Of a DNA stretch of 64,000 nt, positions 10,882 to 22,029 are shown piece after piece. A program made the translations under genes and the position numbers. How positions within the stretch are numbered: the first letter of the stretch is position 1; the number at the start of each line of letters is the position of its first letter. The notes below the pieces were generated by a model. That model did not search any database and was not told where the DNA came from. It saw nothing but the letters and a program-made list of their open reading frames with translations. The stretch is from contig NW_003314266.1 of NCBI RefSeq assembly GCF_000143415.4, positions 890,463 through 954,462 of the forward strand, written 5' to 3'. Source of the stretch: Selaginella moellendorffii (Eukaryota > Streptophyta > Lycopodiopsida > Selaginellales > Selaginellaceae).

Positions 10882-11212
10882 TCATCTCTTAGCGCGCTTT
10901 GCCGCTGGCCTTTGGCCGTCCTTGGCTGACGATCTCTTGTTTCGAACGCCGCGAACTGGAGCAGTAGTAGCAGCAGTAGCGCCACCACCACCACCGGCCG
11001 GAGTAGCAGCAGTGGCGCTCGGAGTTGGAGCAACGCCATCGCTCTCCTTCTCTTTCACTACACTAGCAGCAGCCCCTTTGCCTTTCTTCTTGGACGAGCT
11101 CTGCTTGTCCTGGTTGGAAGCCGAGGCTTTGGAGTCTTTGCGCTCCTTAGCTCGATCCTTCTTCTCCTCCTTGTCTTTCTCCTTCTCCTTCTCCTTCTCT
11201 TTGCTTGCTACT

Positions 11213-11253
<41 letters not shown>

Positions 11254-14200
11254 GGCCTCCTCGGCCTTTCCAATCTTCTTCACTATAGCATCCAGCGGCT
11301 TCTCTCTGGTGACGCCTTTGCCGGACTTGTGCTCGCTGCTACCGCCGCCACCGGCCCCTCCTCCTCCGCCACCTCTGTTCTTCCGGCCATAAGCCTTGAG
11401 CGGCTTGGCCTTGCCTCCCTCCACCTCGGGCTCTCCCCCCTCTCGCGTGTCGTCCTCTTCCCCGCCACCTTTGCTGCTGGGAACGCCGCCGCCGGGGCTC
11501 AAGCTCGCGCTCTTGGACCTGCTGTTGTCGCTCGCCGCGTTCTCTACAGCTCCGGTGGTTGTCGTCGTGGTGGTGGTGGTGGGAGTAGTCGTCGCGGGTA
11601 CACTCGCCTGGCGTGCTGGTGTCGTGCTTACTGCTGTGGCGGCGGTGGCTTTGGTTGAACAGTTCTCGAGCGCAGTAGCAGGCTTTTTGGTCTCTCTCTT
11701 CCGCGGGGCCGCCTTGTCGGGCTTTGTAGCGCCGGCTTCTGCTTGCATCAGCTTGTCCATCTCTTCCATCACCAGCTTCCTCATCACCACCGCTGCGCTG
11801 TGCTCCGGCGAATCTCGCGGGTAGAAAACGATGCAGTTGTTGAAGACGAGTAAGATGTCCCGGAAAAACTCCAGACTGCCCGAGTATGCTCCCTCCTTGA
11901 GGCGTGCTCTTATCATGTTGAGATCAATGTGCCTTCGAACAACTTGAGCATAGCGAGGATCGTCCTGCACGAGTACAGAGCGAATTAACATAAACTATCA
12001 AGGATAAGGTACCTGGCTTTCTTGTTTCTGCTTGAAGAAAGAAGCTTGCTTGTGGTTGGAAATCGTCCGGAGGCAGTCCATGAGAGGTTGAAGCTTGAGG
12101 ATGTGCGCGGTTTCGTTTTTGGTCCTCCTACTTGTTGGAGAGTCCTCGGGCCCGTCGGCTTGAGAGCCAACATCACTTCGTTCAACTCGGCTGTCCTTCG
12201 ACTGCTCGAGAGCACTGCCACTGCCCTCGTTAACACTTGCTGGAGAACCAATGTCCTGCGTACTGGCCCTCGAAACCACTGCATTGTCAGCTTTTTCCAC
12301 TGAGTCGGCCTGACGAGTTCCTCCCTGTGACTCGTCGCTCTTCTCGTTCAAATCCGCAGCAGGCTTTACGTCTGTGCTCGAAGAATGTTGAGCAGCACTG
12401 GCGCTCGATTCCTTCTCGTCCTGCGAGACTCGCCTCGCGTTTGGCTGCTCGGTAACAATATCTACCACCAACCCGTCGACCTGGACAACGTCGTCGTCTG
12501 CTGGCTGATTAGCATCCGACTTCGTAACATCTTCGGCCTCCGGGACATGCGTACTCAAAACTGGAAGTGGCTCGTCACTTGCTTTTGTCCCCTCGGTGTC
12601 CAAAAGCATCTCACTCCCTGACTCGACGGTGGTAGGAGCCACTGCTGTGTTTTCGGAAGCAGATCCTACAAAATTGCCGTCGGATGCTCTGACAGCTTCC
12701 TTGCCTCCGGTAACATCTGCAGAAGCCTTAGGATCGCCAGCGGCAATTGCTGATGGCTCCCCTTGATCAACAATTGGTAACTTATCCACCTTAGCATCTT
12801 CCATATCCTCAACGCCAGGAACATCAGAGCTAACAGCTTCAACAGTTTCCTTCTCTTCCACCGCTGGTGCTTGCCTTTTCTCTTCCGATAAAACTTCGGT
12901 TGATTTTCCATCACCTTCCATTCCATCTCCGTCATCTTGACAAGTACCATCCTTTACGGGAGCCCGCGCTGCATCGTCTGGTTCGGTATCAGAAGCAACG
13001 ACTTCTTTACTAGCAGTTTCTCGTTCGGACTGTTTACTCTTGCCAATGTCAGCTTCATTCTTCAAGCAAACCATGTCATCACCACCCGGTTTTGTCTCGT
13101 CTTCATCCTGGCGCATTCCTTCATGCGACCCATCTGCTACTACTTTATCTATATCCTCGACCCGCTTCTCTGTATCAACATCTGTGACTACTTCTACCTT
13201 CTGTGCACTGTGAGATTGATCCTCCATATCTACATCCCTTACCGCTGCTTCTGATGCTTTTTCTGTGTCGGCTGCCTCCACCTCCGCAGATTCATCTGTT
13301 GCCACCTTCGCATCTTCCATCGCCTCTGTTGCAGGTTTCCCATCAGCAGTTTCTTCATACTTCTTGACTTCGTCCATACTATCCCTCTTTGCATCATTTT
13401 CAACGGTCGAAACCTCATTGCTCTTAGAGATCCCTGTCTCCTCAGTGCCAACGCCACCTGGAGGATTCCTCTTGTCGACTTCCACGTCCCCATCTTGGAC
13501 AACACAACTCTCTGGAGCGCTTTGATCCGCTGGCTTTGTATGCTCCACTAAGCCAGCGCCAGGCTTTTCCGAAGCGTGCTGCTTGCTCGTAACCTGCAAG
13601 CTCTGCGCTCTCTCAGCCTTGAGCCTCTTCAATCTGTTTGTCAAGGACCTGCCTTGCCAAAGGCCACCTCAGAACAAAGAAAATTTTCCAAAAACCAAGC
13701 ACTACTCACGCTATACACCCATCGTGCCACTCAAGCTCTCGTTTGAGATGTGCCATCCTTCGTTTGCGAACATCGTCAAACCATGAAGGGTACTGCTCTC
13801 TACACGAACCAAAAAAAAAAAAAAAACTTGTATCATCTATCAAACGACAAAAAATAAAAATGGTGAGCCATCACCTTCCATTCCCACCGTTGCAGTATCC
13901 CGATCCGCCATAGCGACCGCAAAGAGCATCAAACTTGCTCTTACAGGCCTGCGAGAACCACACAACAAAATTTCAATAATATTGCCCAGATATCATTTTT
14001 CTAATGGAAGATCTAGCGCAAAGAGAGAATGCTTACCTCCTGGGAGAAAGACGACGATGGCAGGCTGAGGAGCTTGACCCGCGCTTGGAGCTCGCTAGCC
14101 ACGGAGCTCCAATCGCCGGTCCCATGCCGGGCCACTGCGCTCACGAGGAAGAGCTCCTCGAGCGTCCCCCACGCCACGACTGCCGATCCCGACGCCTCGG

Positions 14201-14285
14201 CTACGCATTCATCCTCTTGCGGCCGCTGCTGCTGGGCGAGAATCTGTGGCTGCGGCGGCTGCTGGAGAATACGCGCATCTTCCAT
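10882..14285 (-). CDS. SANT/Myb plus bromodomain nuclear protein
   Basis: Five exons on the minus strand: 14037-14285, 13875-13948, about 13718-13803, 12013 to about 13649, and 10882-11964. The N-terminus carries a SANT/Myb-like helix set (AWGTLEELFLVSAVARHGTG, DWSSVASELQAR, CKSKFDALCGRY), then a coiled region (SWFDDVRKRRMAHLKRELE). A long acidic Asp/Glu/Ser-rich linker of about 450 residues follows. The bromodomain spans the last intron: ILKLQPLMDCLRTI, DDPRYAQVVRRHIDLNMIR, LLVFNNCIVFYPRDSPEH. The C-terminal tail is Lys-rich with a poly-alanine tract encoded by a GCC repeat near 11213-11253. This is the architecture of plant DNA-binding bromodomain proteins such as Arabidopsis At2g42150, thought to read acetyl-lysine on chromatin. 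The last intron is only 48 nt. Confidence 0.9.
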
Positions 14286-14510
14286 GAGGCGCGCTGCATC
14301 TATCAGATCCCAATTCGCGCCCCAACCTAGGGTTCTTGCAGTGGTTTAGGAGGAGATCTTGAATCAATGTCGCAACACACCTCCATTTTGGAAGAGCCCT
14401 AGATTTCGCGAAAGGAATCGAACCACTGCCCTTTTTATAATGAGGCCCTTTAAAAAATTGGGCACGCGAATGGGAATGGAACCCCGGATCGTTGGTTTTA
14501 CTTGCTTAGC

Positions 14511-14927
14511 ATGAGCGACGAGGAGAAGAGGGAGAGCGCTTGGGGCTTCGAGGAGGCGCCATCGCCATCGCCATCGCCATCGCCACCAGCATCGCCGCCA
14601 GCGACATCGCCGACAGTGCCGCTGCTGCCCGTGCATCAAGCATCACCGATGCCGCTGGTTCTTGCGGGGGTATCGACTGGCCAGATGCTCTTGCTCAAGC
14701 GATTCAAGGATGCGGTGAGGCAGGGCAAGCCGATTCCAAATATGCACATCATCCAGCCAGTTCTTCTCGGTGGCGCCGGCGCTTGCGCATTTGGAGGTCT
14801 CCTGAGCGCGCTTGGCTTTTTACGGGTATGATTTTTTCCTGTGTCCTACATTCTTTTGTTTGATCGCTCTAGGCTGTTACAGTTCGACAAGATCTTTGGA
14901 GCTCGCAAGCCACAGATCGAGGCGTGA
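14511..14927 (+). CDS. small protein with a glycine-rich hydrophobic segment
   Basis: Two exons, 14511-14825 and 14883-14927, give 119 residues. The N-terminus is acidic and then a Ser-Pro repeat encoded by a CCATCG microsatellite. The C-terminal half has a short hydrophobic, glycine-rich stretch (PVLLGGAGACAFGGLLSALG) that could enter a membrane, ending in FDKIFGARKPQIEA. It starts about 225 bp from the divergent bromodomain gene, so the two may share a promoter region. The family is not recognised. Confidence 0.6.
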
Positions 14928-15114
14928 TCGGGTTCGTAAAGTTGCCAGTTTTCATGGTTTTTCTTGGATTCACTTTGATTTTGTGATGTTGCCAGGTTTC
15001 CTGGATAGGAATTCGTTCTAGTTTGTTTTTTTGAGAAGGAAAGAGACATCTTTTTGCCAAAGACGAAGAAGTTCTATCGGTTTAATAACAAGTGCTGTTG
15101 TTTTTCACTCGAGC

Positions 15115-17268
15115 ATGGCAACTTGTAACGTTGGTGTGTTTATGGCTTTTGGTACCCTTGGCGACATACTTCCTTTAGCGGTGAGCTTCGTTCTTTCAAC
15201 AATCGCTCGCTTCTTAACTCGCGCTTATGGTTTCTCTTATTTTCTTGCAGTACGTTGCTATAGCTTTAGCTCGAGCGACTACGAAGTATTCTATTACGTT
15301 CATCACTCATGATTCGCATCAGGTATTGTGGTTTTAGCTGTACATCTCTGGAAACCGTTGCATTCACAGGTTTTGAAGGCGCTCCTTTTACCTGCTGGTA
15401 TTGTTTTGCGCTCCGTCTCAACACCTGCAGTCTTGACACCTGAACAGAAACGGGACTCTTTCCCAGACTCGCTTACTTCTGGTAACACAGTTCCAAAGTG
15501 TGAACTTTCACTCATCCGTGCTCGATGCGTAGAAATTCACATGGAGGAGTGCCTGGACGCGATTGAAAGTCAGGAATCCCACGGTACCATTAGCTTCATT
15601 GCAATCAATTTCTTCGCCCTGGTCGGTTTGTCTGAGTTTACGATCACGCTTTTACCTGTGTTTCGGTTCCTTCGTCAGGAAGGCTGGCATATTGCAGAGC
15701 TTTTGAATGTGCGGTGTATCGTACTTGCGCCATATGTCATGCCTTACAGGCAAGAGAGATACTCAGTGCTCGCATAAACTTTATTGGATTTGATCTTGCG
15801 CAGTGCTCCTGCGTCGTTTGAGCGCAGCTTCAGACAAGTGTACCCTCGTCTGTACAAGCGACTACAACGAGCATCAGCTGAAGAGGTCTCTCGATATATT
15901 TTCTCGTTTTAAAACTTGCGCTTTCTGATTCAATTCACCAGGTTGGATGGAAGGATGTAACACATTGGATGTGGCCGCTTTTTACTGACAGATGGACGTC
16001 ATGGCGCGTTCGAAAGCTTCGGCTTAGCGCGTGTCCCTTGACGGTGGGCTCTTTACATCAAATGAATAACAATGTAAGCTTCCTTGCTTCAGGATCCCGT
16101 TACGGAACTACCTGTTCACGACTGGCCCCGCTCAGTACCACTCTTGTAACTTTGCTTTTAAACTTTGTCCCGTTGATTCATTCGTCCTTCAGGTATGGAT
16201 TCAGCGAGAAAGTTGTAGAATGTCCAGGTGAGTTTCTAGTTTTTGTAACCTTAAGTTTGATACGCGAGTGCTATAGGTTATTGGCCCAGCAGCGTGCGTG
16301 TGTGCGGCTTCTGGCTGCCACCTGACCGTGGGGTTTCGGGGACAACTCATCTTGCACCAAAACTTGCGGAATTTTTGTTGAGAAGCGCCGATTCCAAGCC
16401 TGTCTTTATTGGACTGAGCTCAATAACCAGGTACAATTGCGTCTTTTCTATAGGCAGCATTCAAAACTTGTGTTCTTTGTCTGCAGCATGGGCTTTCTTC
16501 AAAATCCTCTGGGGATGCTACAAGTTGTCACGGATGTTTTGAAAGCTGTAAATATGCGCGGTGTGCTTTTTACAGCCGGTCACCCGTCTCTTGAAGCAGC
16601 TGTTACGAGTGCTGCTGGTCTGGCAACGTCTTGCCTGGAGAAAGAAGGGCTCACTCTTGGTCACAACTTATTCTGCTACTCCGGGTATGAAAGCTCCATC
16701 TTTTGCCAATCAGCAACGTGTTCTTTTCCGTCTAGATATGTTCCTTACAACGATTTGTTTCCAAAATGCTCAGTAGTCATTCATCACGGTGGAAGGTAAC
16801 AAAGCCATTCACATCTTCATCTGGCTCGGACAAACGCTTTTGTGTTTTCGCAGTGGAACGACTGCTGCTTGTCTTCATGCCGGAGTTCCTCAGGTAATCT
16901 AATCTCTTCGTGAATCTCCTCGTGTTTCTTACCAACACGTTTACAGGTGATATGCCCGTTTATTCTCGACCAGTTCTACTGGGCGGAGCGAATGTCATGG
17001 CTTGGAGTGTCTCCACAGCCTCTCAAGCCATACCATCTCGTCCCCGATGCGACCAAGCTTGAAATCTCGGGAGCCGTGGACGCAGTAACTCTGGCAGTGC
17101 GCGAGGCTTTGACAGACAGAATCAAAACAAACGCCATGGAACTCGCAAGCAGCATCAATGACGAGGTACTCTTAAACGCTTACGATTTGGTCTAAAGCTC
17201 AAACTGGAACTCCAATGCAGGATGGCTGTTCCAGAGCTGTGCAAATTATAATGGAAGAAACGCCGTAA
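15115..17268 (+). CDS. UDP-glycosyltransferase, UGT80C1-like (sterol glucosyltransferase family)
   Basis: About a dozen exons with 50-90 nt introns, from ATG 15115 to TAA 17266-17268. The N-terminal GT-B domain opens with VGVFMAFGTLGDILPLA/YVAIALARATKYSITFITH, where the sugar acceptor would bind. The middle has EGWHIAELLNVRCIVLAPYV and GWKDVTHWMWPLFTD. The C-terminal UDP-sugar domain shows CSVVIHHGG/SGTTAACLHAGVPQVICPF followed by LDQFYWAERMSWLGV, the family's donor-binding signature with the catalytic-region histidine pair. These blocks fit the plant UGT80C branch (Arabidopsis At5g24750) better than classical sterol glucosyltransferases, so the acceptor is uncertain. No frame break was seen. 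Confidence 0.85.
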
Positions 17269-17312
17269 AAACTTTCTCGGAAGTGGAAAGAAGAGAGAAC
17301 AAGCACTGCTCT

Positions 17313-17804
17313 CTAAGCCATGATCTTGGCAGACTTCAAGTAGAGGCTATCCACCACCTTGCTCACGTTCGAGATGGTATCCAGCGTCGCCGGATAGATC
17401 CCATCCGTTTGGGCCGAGTCGAAGATGATGAGGCACCCGGCACCCTGGTCCAGCGTCCCCAAGAACTTCTTATCCAGTATCATCTGCGACAGCTTCTTCT
17501 CCACCGTCTCAATGGGCAGCCCGATGAGCCGCGAGATGTGCGTGATCTCCACCCGCGAGAAAGGCTCGATCAGCCGGCAGAGGTTCTGCTCCAGCAGCGT
17601 GTCGTAGAGCGACGAGAGGTGCCGGTGGACGATGGGATCCTCCTCCAGCTGCGGCTTGTACGTGGCCAGCGCCTCCTCGAAGTCCTTGAGCGAGCGCTTG
17701 GCGTAAGCTTCCGCCACAGCTTTCATGGCGTCGAGCTCCACCCCGGTGTACTTGAGCCCGGCCTTGGACGAGATCAAGCTGCCAACGTCGTCGGCCTGGT
17801 TGGT

Positions 17805-17836
<32 letters not shown>

Positions 17837-18644
17837 AGAACACGGCCCTGGGATCGTCCAGCGCGTTGAAGGCCTCGAATCCCTCGTAGAAGTAGCTGAA
17901 GCCCGTCTTGTAGTCCTTCTCCTCGGCGTGGAGGATGCCGCTCTGGAGATCGATGGTTCCCTGCTGCGCTGGAGGAACGTAGATCGCGTTGGCGGCGGTC
18001 CTGGCGGCCGTGAGCGCCGCCTTGGCCTTGGGGAGGTTGCGCAGCGCGAAGTGGAGCTTGCTCTCGAGGAGATCGATGTCGACGAGGAGGAGCTTGTCGT
18101 CGAGCTTGCGGACTTCTCTCACGAGCTTCGTGATGAGCGCCAGCGCCTCGGAGTAGTCTTTCACTTCCATGAGCAGCGCTGCGAGGCGCGCTTCCACTCT
18201 CTGCCGGAGGAACGTCCTCTTCTCGGTGCGCGTCCACTCCACCATCTCCCGGCACAGCGATATTTGCAGCGTGGAGGTGCCTGGGATCTTGGCCACGGCG
18301 TCGATCACCCCGCGCACGATCTTGGCGGTCTTGGCCTTTGGGATTACGGCGAAGAAGGGGCGGAGCTCCGTGAGCAGGCTGCGCAGATCCTCGGCCCTCT
18401 TTTGCTGCGAGAAGAGCTCCGACAGCACCGAGATTGCCTGCTCCTTCACGCGCAGCACCTCCGCCGCGCTGGACGAGTCCCGCAGCACGGATTGCAGCAG
18501 CGAGATCGCCCTGGGCGGGTCCGCGTCTTGAATCTCCAGCGCCTGAGCTAGGATCTCCTCCGCCCCGGCTGACGGAGGCGGCGGTGGCATCAGGGACGAG
18601 GAGGACGATGCTTGCGCGACAACCGCAGTAGCCATGGCGGCCAA
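17313..18644 (-). CDS. RPN6: 26S proteasome regulatory subunit RPN6 (PSMD11)
   Basis: A single-exon gene of 443 codons. RPN6 is a lid subunit that clamps the 19S lid to the 20S core and base. The protein has the expected length and the alpha-solenoid (about residues 30-320: RAISLLQSVLRD, EKRTFLRQRVEARLAALLM, GSLISSKAGLKYTG) followed by the PCI winged helix (RLIEPFSRVEITHISRLIGL, PIETVEKKLSQMILDKKFLG) and the C-terminal helix DTISNVSKVVDSLYLKSAKI. A second ATG lies three codons in; either could start. It converges on the glucosyltransferase gene (stops about 45 bp apart) and diverges from eIF1A. Confidence 0.97.
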
Positions 18645-18953
18645 ATATAAACCCTAGCCTCCGGATCTACCCCGCGCCGCGCGTGACAGTCGCTTACCTC
18701 GATCGATCGCCTAGAGGAAGAGAGAGTGAAAAGAAAGAACTAGGGTTTGGACAACTACTGTGGCGGGCCGCCACAGCACCGCCAGTACACGCGCTGGAGC
18801 CCTAATTCCCGGGGCATAAATATCAAGAGCCCTAATTAGGTCGGTCTCTTTTGGGGCAGCGCGCGAGGGTTTCGAGCGCGGGGGCCGCGGGCGCGGGCGC
18901 CGATTTCTTTCCACGACTAGCACGAACACCACCAGCGGCGGCGGCGATCCAGC
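18645..18953. promoter_or_regulatory. shared divergent promoter between RPN6 and eIF1A
   Basis: Only 309 bp separate the two start codons. The stretch holds AGGGTTT/AAACCCT telo-box-like sequences near both genes (about 18648 and 18742) and CCCTAATT twice, elements common upstream of plant translation and growth genes. Which sequences drive which gene cannot be told from sequence alone. Confidence 0.55.
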
Positions 18954-19388
18954 ATGCCGAAGAACAAGGGAAAGGGAGGGAAGAACCGGAAGCGAGGTAA
19001 GAACGAGGCGGACGATGAGAAGCGCGAGCTCGTGTTCAAGGAGGACGGGCAGGAGTACGCGCAGGTGATCCGGATGCTGGGCAACGGGCGCTGCGAGTCG
19101 ATGTGCATCGATGGGATCAAGCGGATGTGCCACATCCGGGGCAAGATGCACAAGAAGGTGTGGATCGCGGCGGGGGATATCATTCTGGTGGGGCTGCGGG
19201 ACTACCAGGATGATAAGGCGGATGTGATCCTCAAGTACCAGCCCGACGAGGCGCGGCTGCTCAAGGCGTACAACGAGCTGCCCGATAACATCCGGCTCAA
19301 CGAGGGGATTGCCAGCGTCATGGACGACGAGGAGGAGGGCGGCGACGATTACATCGAGTTTGAGGACGAGGACATCGACAAGATCTAA
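18954..19388 (+). CDS. translation initiation factor eIF1A
   Basis: A 144-residue single-exon ORF that is full length for eIF1A, the factor that with eIF1 promotes scanning and start-codon choice on the 40S subunit. It has the basic N-terminal tail [20 protein letters not shown], the OB fold ([51 protein letters not shown]) and the acidic C-terminal tail ending [14 protein letters not shown]. No odd residues were noticed. Confidence 0.97.
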   Translation: MPKNKGKGGKNRKRGKNEADDEKRELVFKEDGQEYAQVIRMLGNGRCESMCIDGIKRMCHIRGKMHKKVWIAAGDIILVGLRDYQDDKADVILKYQPDEARLLKAYNELPDNIRLNEGIASVMDDEEEGGDDYIEFEDEDIDKI

Positions 19389-19439
19389 GAGGGCAGCTAA
19401 GCACTGCTTTGTTTCTATATATCTCTCTCTTCTCTTCTA

Positions 19440-19800
19440 TTCTACTAGAAGCACGAGAACAAAGAGTCAATGAGAGAAATCTTCATTGATCGACCCAATT
19501 CATCTCTAGCGTTTGGATTGTTTTCTCGGAGAAACCGATTGTTGGAAGAGAGATCCTAGAAATCTCTCGTGGTGGATGGATCTCCACCAGAAACACACAA
19601 TGAAATCTCCATTGATCGATCCAATTCGCAAGTGATTTGGATTACCCGAATTCGAGCGGATAGAGATCTACGCACCACTCACTCCCGTGGGTCCAAAGAT
19701 CTACGTTTCTCGTGGGTCCAACGATCTACTCTCTTCGTTTCTAGAGAATTCTCTTGTGCCTGTCTCTAGCGAAGAACCCTAAAAGAGAACGTTCTCTAAT
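19440..19800. repeat. 3' flank with internal near-repeats
   Basis: GAAATCTTCATTGATCGACC and GAAATCTCCATTGATCGATC (both followed by CAATTC) recur about 126 bp apart, and CGTGGGTCCAA-GATCTAC is repeated at about 19688 and 19712. No gene is supported. Confidence 0.45.
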
Positions 19801-19803
19801 CGC

Positions 19804-20379
19804 TCACCTCCTCTTCTTCACCACCGCGGCCTTGAGCGACGCGGCCGTGTCCACCGCATAGCCGCCAATCGGGGGTAGAATCGTGGGCGGCACTGCCTTG
19901 AGCGCCGTCTTCCTCATCCCCATCACCGGCGTCTTGATCCCGGCGCGGAGGTGATCCGGCAGCGCCCCGATCGCCGCCACCTTCGCCGCCAGCATCCGCC
20001 CCTCGGACCACTGCTTCTCCCTGTGCTCGTTCATCAAGATCCGGCTGGTCTCCTTGGCCAGCCGGTTGAGCTCCGCCAGCATCGTCTGCCGCTCGCCGTC
20101 GCTGATCTTGATCTTGGGCTCGATCGTCTTGCGCTTGGATTGCACCTGGACGCGAATCGTTGCGCCGACCCCAGCGTCCTTGACATTCTTGCTCTCCACG
20201 CCCTTCTTGCCCAGCTTCTTGCCGGCCCCCGCCCCACCCTTCTTGTAGCCGCTCTTCTTGGCCGCCTCCACGATCTTACCCTTCTTCGTGCCAGACACGC
20301 CCAGCACGCGATTCGTGGAGATGCCGCGCCACGGCACCGCCCATGGGATCACCTGGCGCAAGCGCCCCAAGATCACCAT
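19804..20379 (-). CDS. basic protein of 191 residues, probably mitochondrial (family not recognised)
   Basis: A single-exon ORF with an N-terminus typical of a mitochondrial presequence (MVILGRLRQVIPWAVPWRG), then a Lys/Gly-rich region (TKKGKIVEAAKKSGYKKGG, GKKLGKKG), a helical middle (GERQTMLAELNRLAKETSR, EHREKQWSEGRMLAAKVA) and a C-terminus with VPPTILPPIGGYAVDT ending in VVKKRR. Size, charge and likely targeting would suit a mitochondrial ribosomal or RNA-associated protein, but that is a guess. Confidence 0.65.
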   Translation of the reverse strand: MVILGRLRQVIPWAVPWRGISTNRVLGVSGTKKGKIVEAAKKSGYKKGGAGAGKKLGKKGVESKNVKDAGVGATIRVQVQSKRKTIEPKIKISDGERQTMLAELNRLAKETSRILMNEHREKQWSEGRMLAAKVAAIGALPDHLRAGIKTPVMGMRKTALKAVPPTILPPIGGYAVDTAASLKAAVVKKRR

Positions 20380-20384
20380 AGAGA

Positions 20385-20466
20385 TGCCCAGAAATTTAGG
20401 GTTCTTGGTTCCAGAAATTTAGGGTTCCTGGGCATTTCAGAAATTTAGGGTTCTTGGGCATTTCTA
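20385..20466. repeat. three tandem copies of a telo-box containing unit
   Basis: CAGAAATTTAGGGTTC is repeated three times, flanked by an inverted TCTAGAGATG / CATTTCTAGAGATG arrangement. It lies just upstream of the minus-strand start at 20379, so it probably forms part of that gene's promoter; TTTAGGGTT is the plant telo-box core on the minus strand. Confidence 0.6.
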
Positions 20467-20484
20467 GAGATGAAAAATGCCCAT

Positions 20485-21974
20485 CTAGAGATCGGCCATG
20501 TTGAAATTCCATCGCAAGTGCATCATGCTTCTCGTCCCGGGAATTGGCAGCCGATACTCATCCGAGATGCAAATGGACAGCCCCTCCGTCAAGAGCCTCA
20601 GCCTGGTGGAGTGATTCAGCAGTCTCATGCAAGCCGATCGGATTTGCTCCATCTCCAGCTCCGGCGCAAACACCAAGTTCCTCAATCGCAGCTTCTTCCG
20701 GACGTGGAGATTGAGATTCCCCAGCTTCTCCTCCTCGGCCTTGAACTCGATCCTCCTCTTGACAGCCTCACGGCCCCTCTCGTTGACGAACTTGTAGATC
20801 TCTGCCAAGTTCTCGGTCACCGGCACGTTGATATACCCCATTCGATCGTCGACGCTCATGCTGCTGCCACTGCTGCTCGTCACTCGAATCGGGAGATCGT
20901 GAAACTTTCCATCACCGACAGCTCCAATCGCCTCGGCCTCGTGCAGCACCTTGTCAAGGAACGAAGAATACTCCTGCTCCAAGGAGAGCGCATCGTCTGC
21001 GAAGATCATCTCCACTTCCATCAGCCGTGCCGCTCGAAACTCCTTCACTCGCCTCTCCCGGACTGCTGCTCGCTTCGCTGCGATGGAGCTCACATCGAGC
21101 TGGCGGAAGAACTCCGCCCAGAACACCGGACCATCGTCGTGGTTGAGCCACAAGTTGCCGAGACCATCCACGCCACAGCAGCTATCACCGATGAGAAGCG
21201 CGCAGCCTTTGAGCTCGCAATCCGGGACGCTGTCAAGAGCTCGAGCTAGCGAGTGGAGGCACTGGAGCTGCGAGTCGGGCGGCAAATCCTTCCGGAACGA
21301 GACCGTCACCCCGCGGCCCAGCCGCAGCGCGTTCCTGACCACGATCATCCGCTGCTCCTGCCCAAGAACAGTCGTCTCGTTCTGCCGCTGGAGCTCCGAC
21401 GCGGTCTGGAAGAGCTCCGAGAGCTTCATCGTCAGCCTGCTCTTGGAGAGTATCTCGCCACCGCCTGTGAGGTTCCCGGAGAACTCCGGCGAGAGTCCAA
21501 ACGAGGAGAGTAGCAAGCCCAGTGCCGATCGAGTAGCAGGCAGCATCTCAGTTCCTGGCAGCGTTGCCTGTGGCGGTGGCAAGCACACCTCCACCTTCTT
21601 GATCGATTCCTCCTTCTCATCCTTGAATCCCTTGGGCTCTCGCTCGCGCCGGACGTAGAATTCGAGCTTGTACTCATTGACCGAGCAATTCACCTGGCCG
21701 CCCTTGGCGACGCGGAGGTATTCCTGGAGGAGCTGGAAGGAGCGCTGATTGATCTCCTGCCAGTCACGATTGGAGCGATTGGAGTCTCGATTGCGCAGAG
21801 AAGTGAGAGATTTACCTGGTGCTGCGGGTAACTGTGGAAGAGATCCGGATGAACGAGCTTGAACAGGCGCCGGAGCTCGTCGAGGACGTGAGGACGCGGA
21901 GATTGCTGCTGGCAGTAGCCCGCATTGCGGAATCTCTGGCAGAGGAGACGCAGCACCGACCGAGACGATTGCAT
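20485..21974 (-). CDS. TCAIM-like mitochondrial protein (DUF4460 plus DUF4461)
   Basis: Two exons, 21816-21974 and 20485-21756, with a 59-nt phase-0 intron. The N-terminal part has a J-like segment, ELRRLFKLVHPDLFHSYPQ then NQRSFQLLQEYLRV, which is the DUF4460 signature with an HPD triad. The long C-terminal part (GCALLIGDSCCGVDGLGNLW, HDDGPVFWAEFFRQL, GYINVPVTENLAEIYKFV) fits DUF4461. Animal TCAIM is a mitochondrial protein with this domain pair; plant members have no settled role. The first residues (MQSSRSVLRLLCQRFRNAG) look like a mitochondrial presequence. Total about 477 residues, no breaks. Confidence 0.85.
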
Positions 21975-22029
21975 GGAGAATTTAGGGTTCTTCGCCTTCC
22001 TGAGAATATTCGCGGGATATTTTTAGTAC

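Noticed and set aside
17283-18551. 422-codon plus-strand ORF opposite RPN6
   Set aside because: Antisense shadow of a highly conserved gene with strong codon bias; Arg/Leu/Glu-rich composition typical of such shadows.
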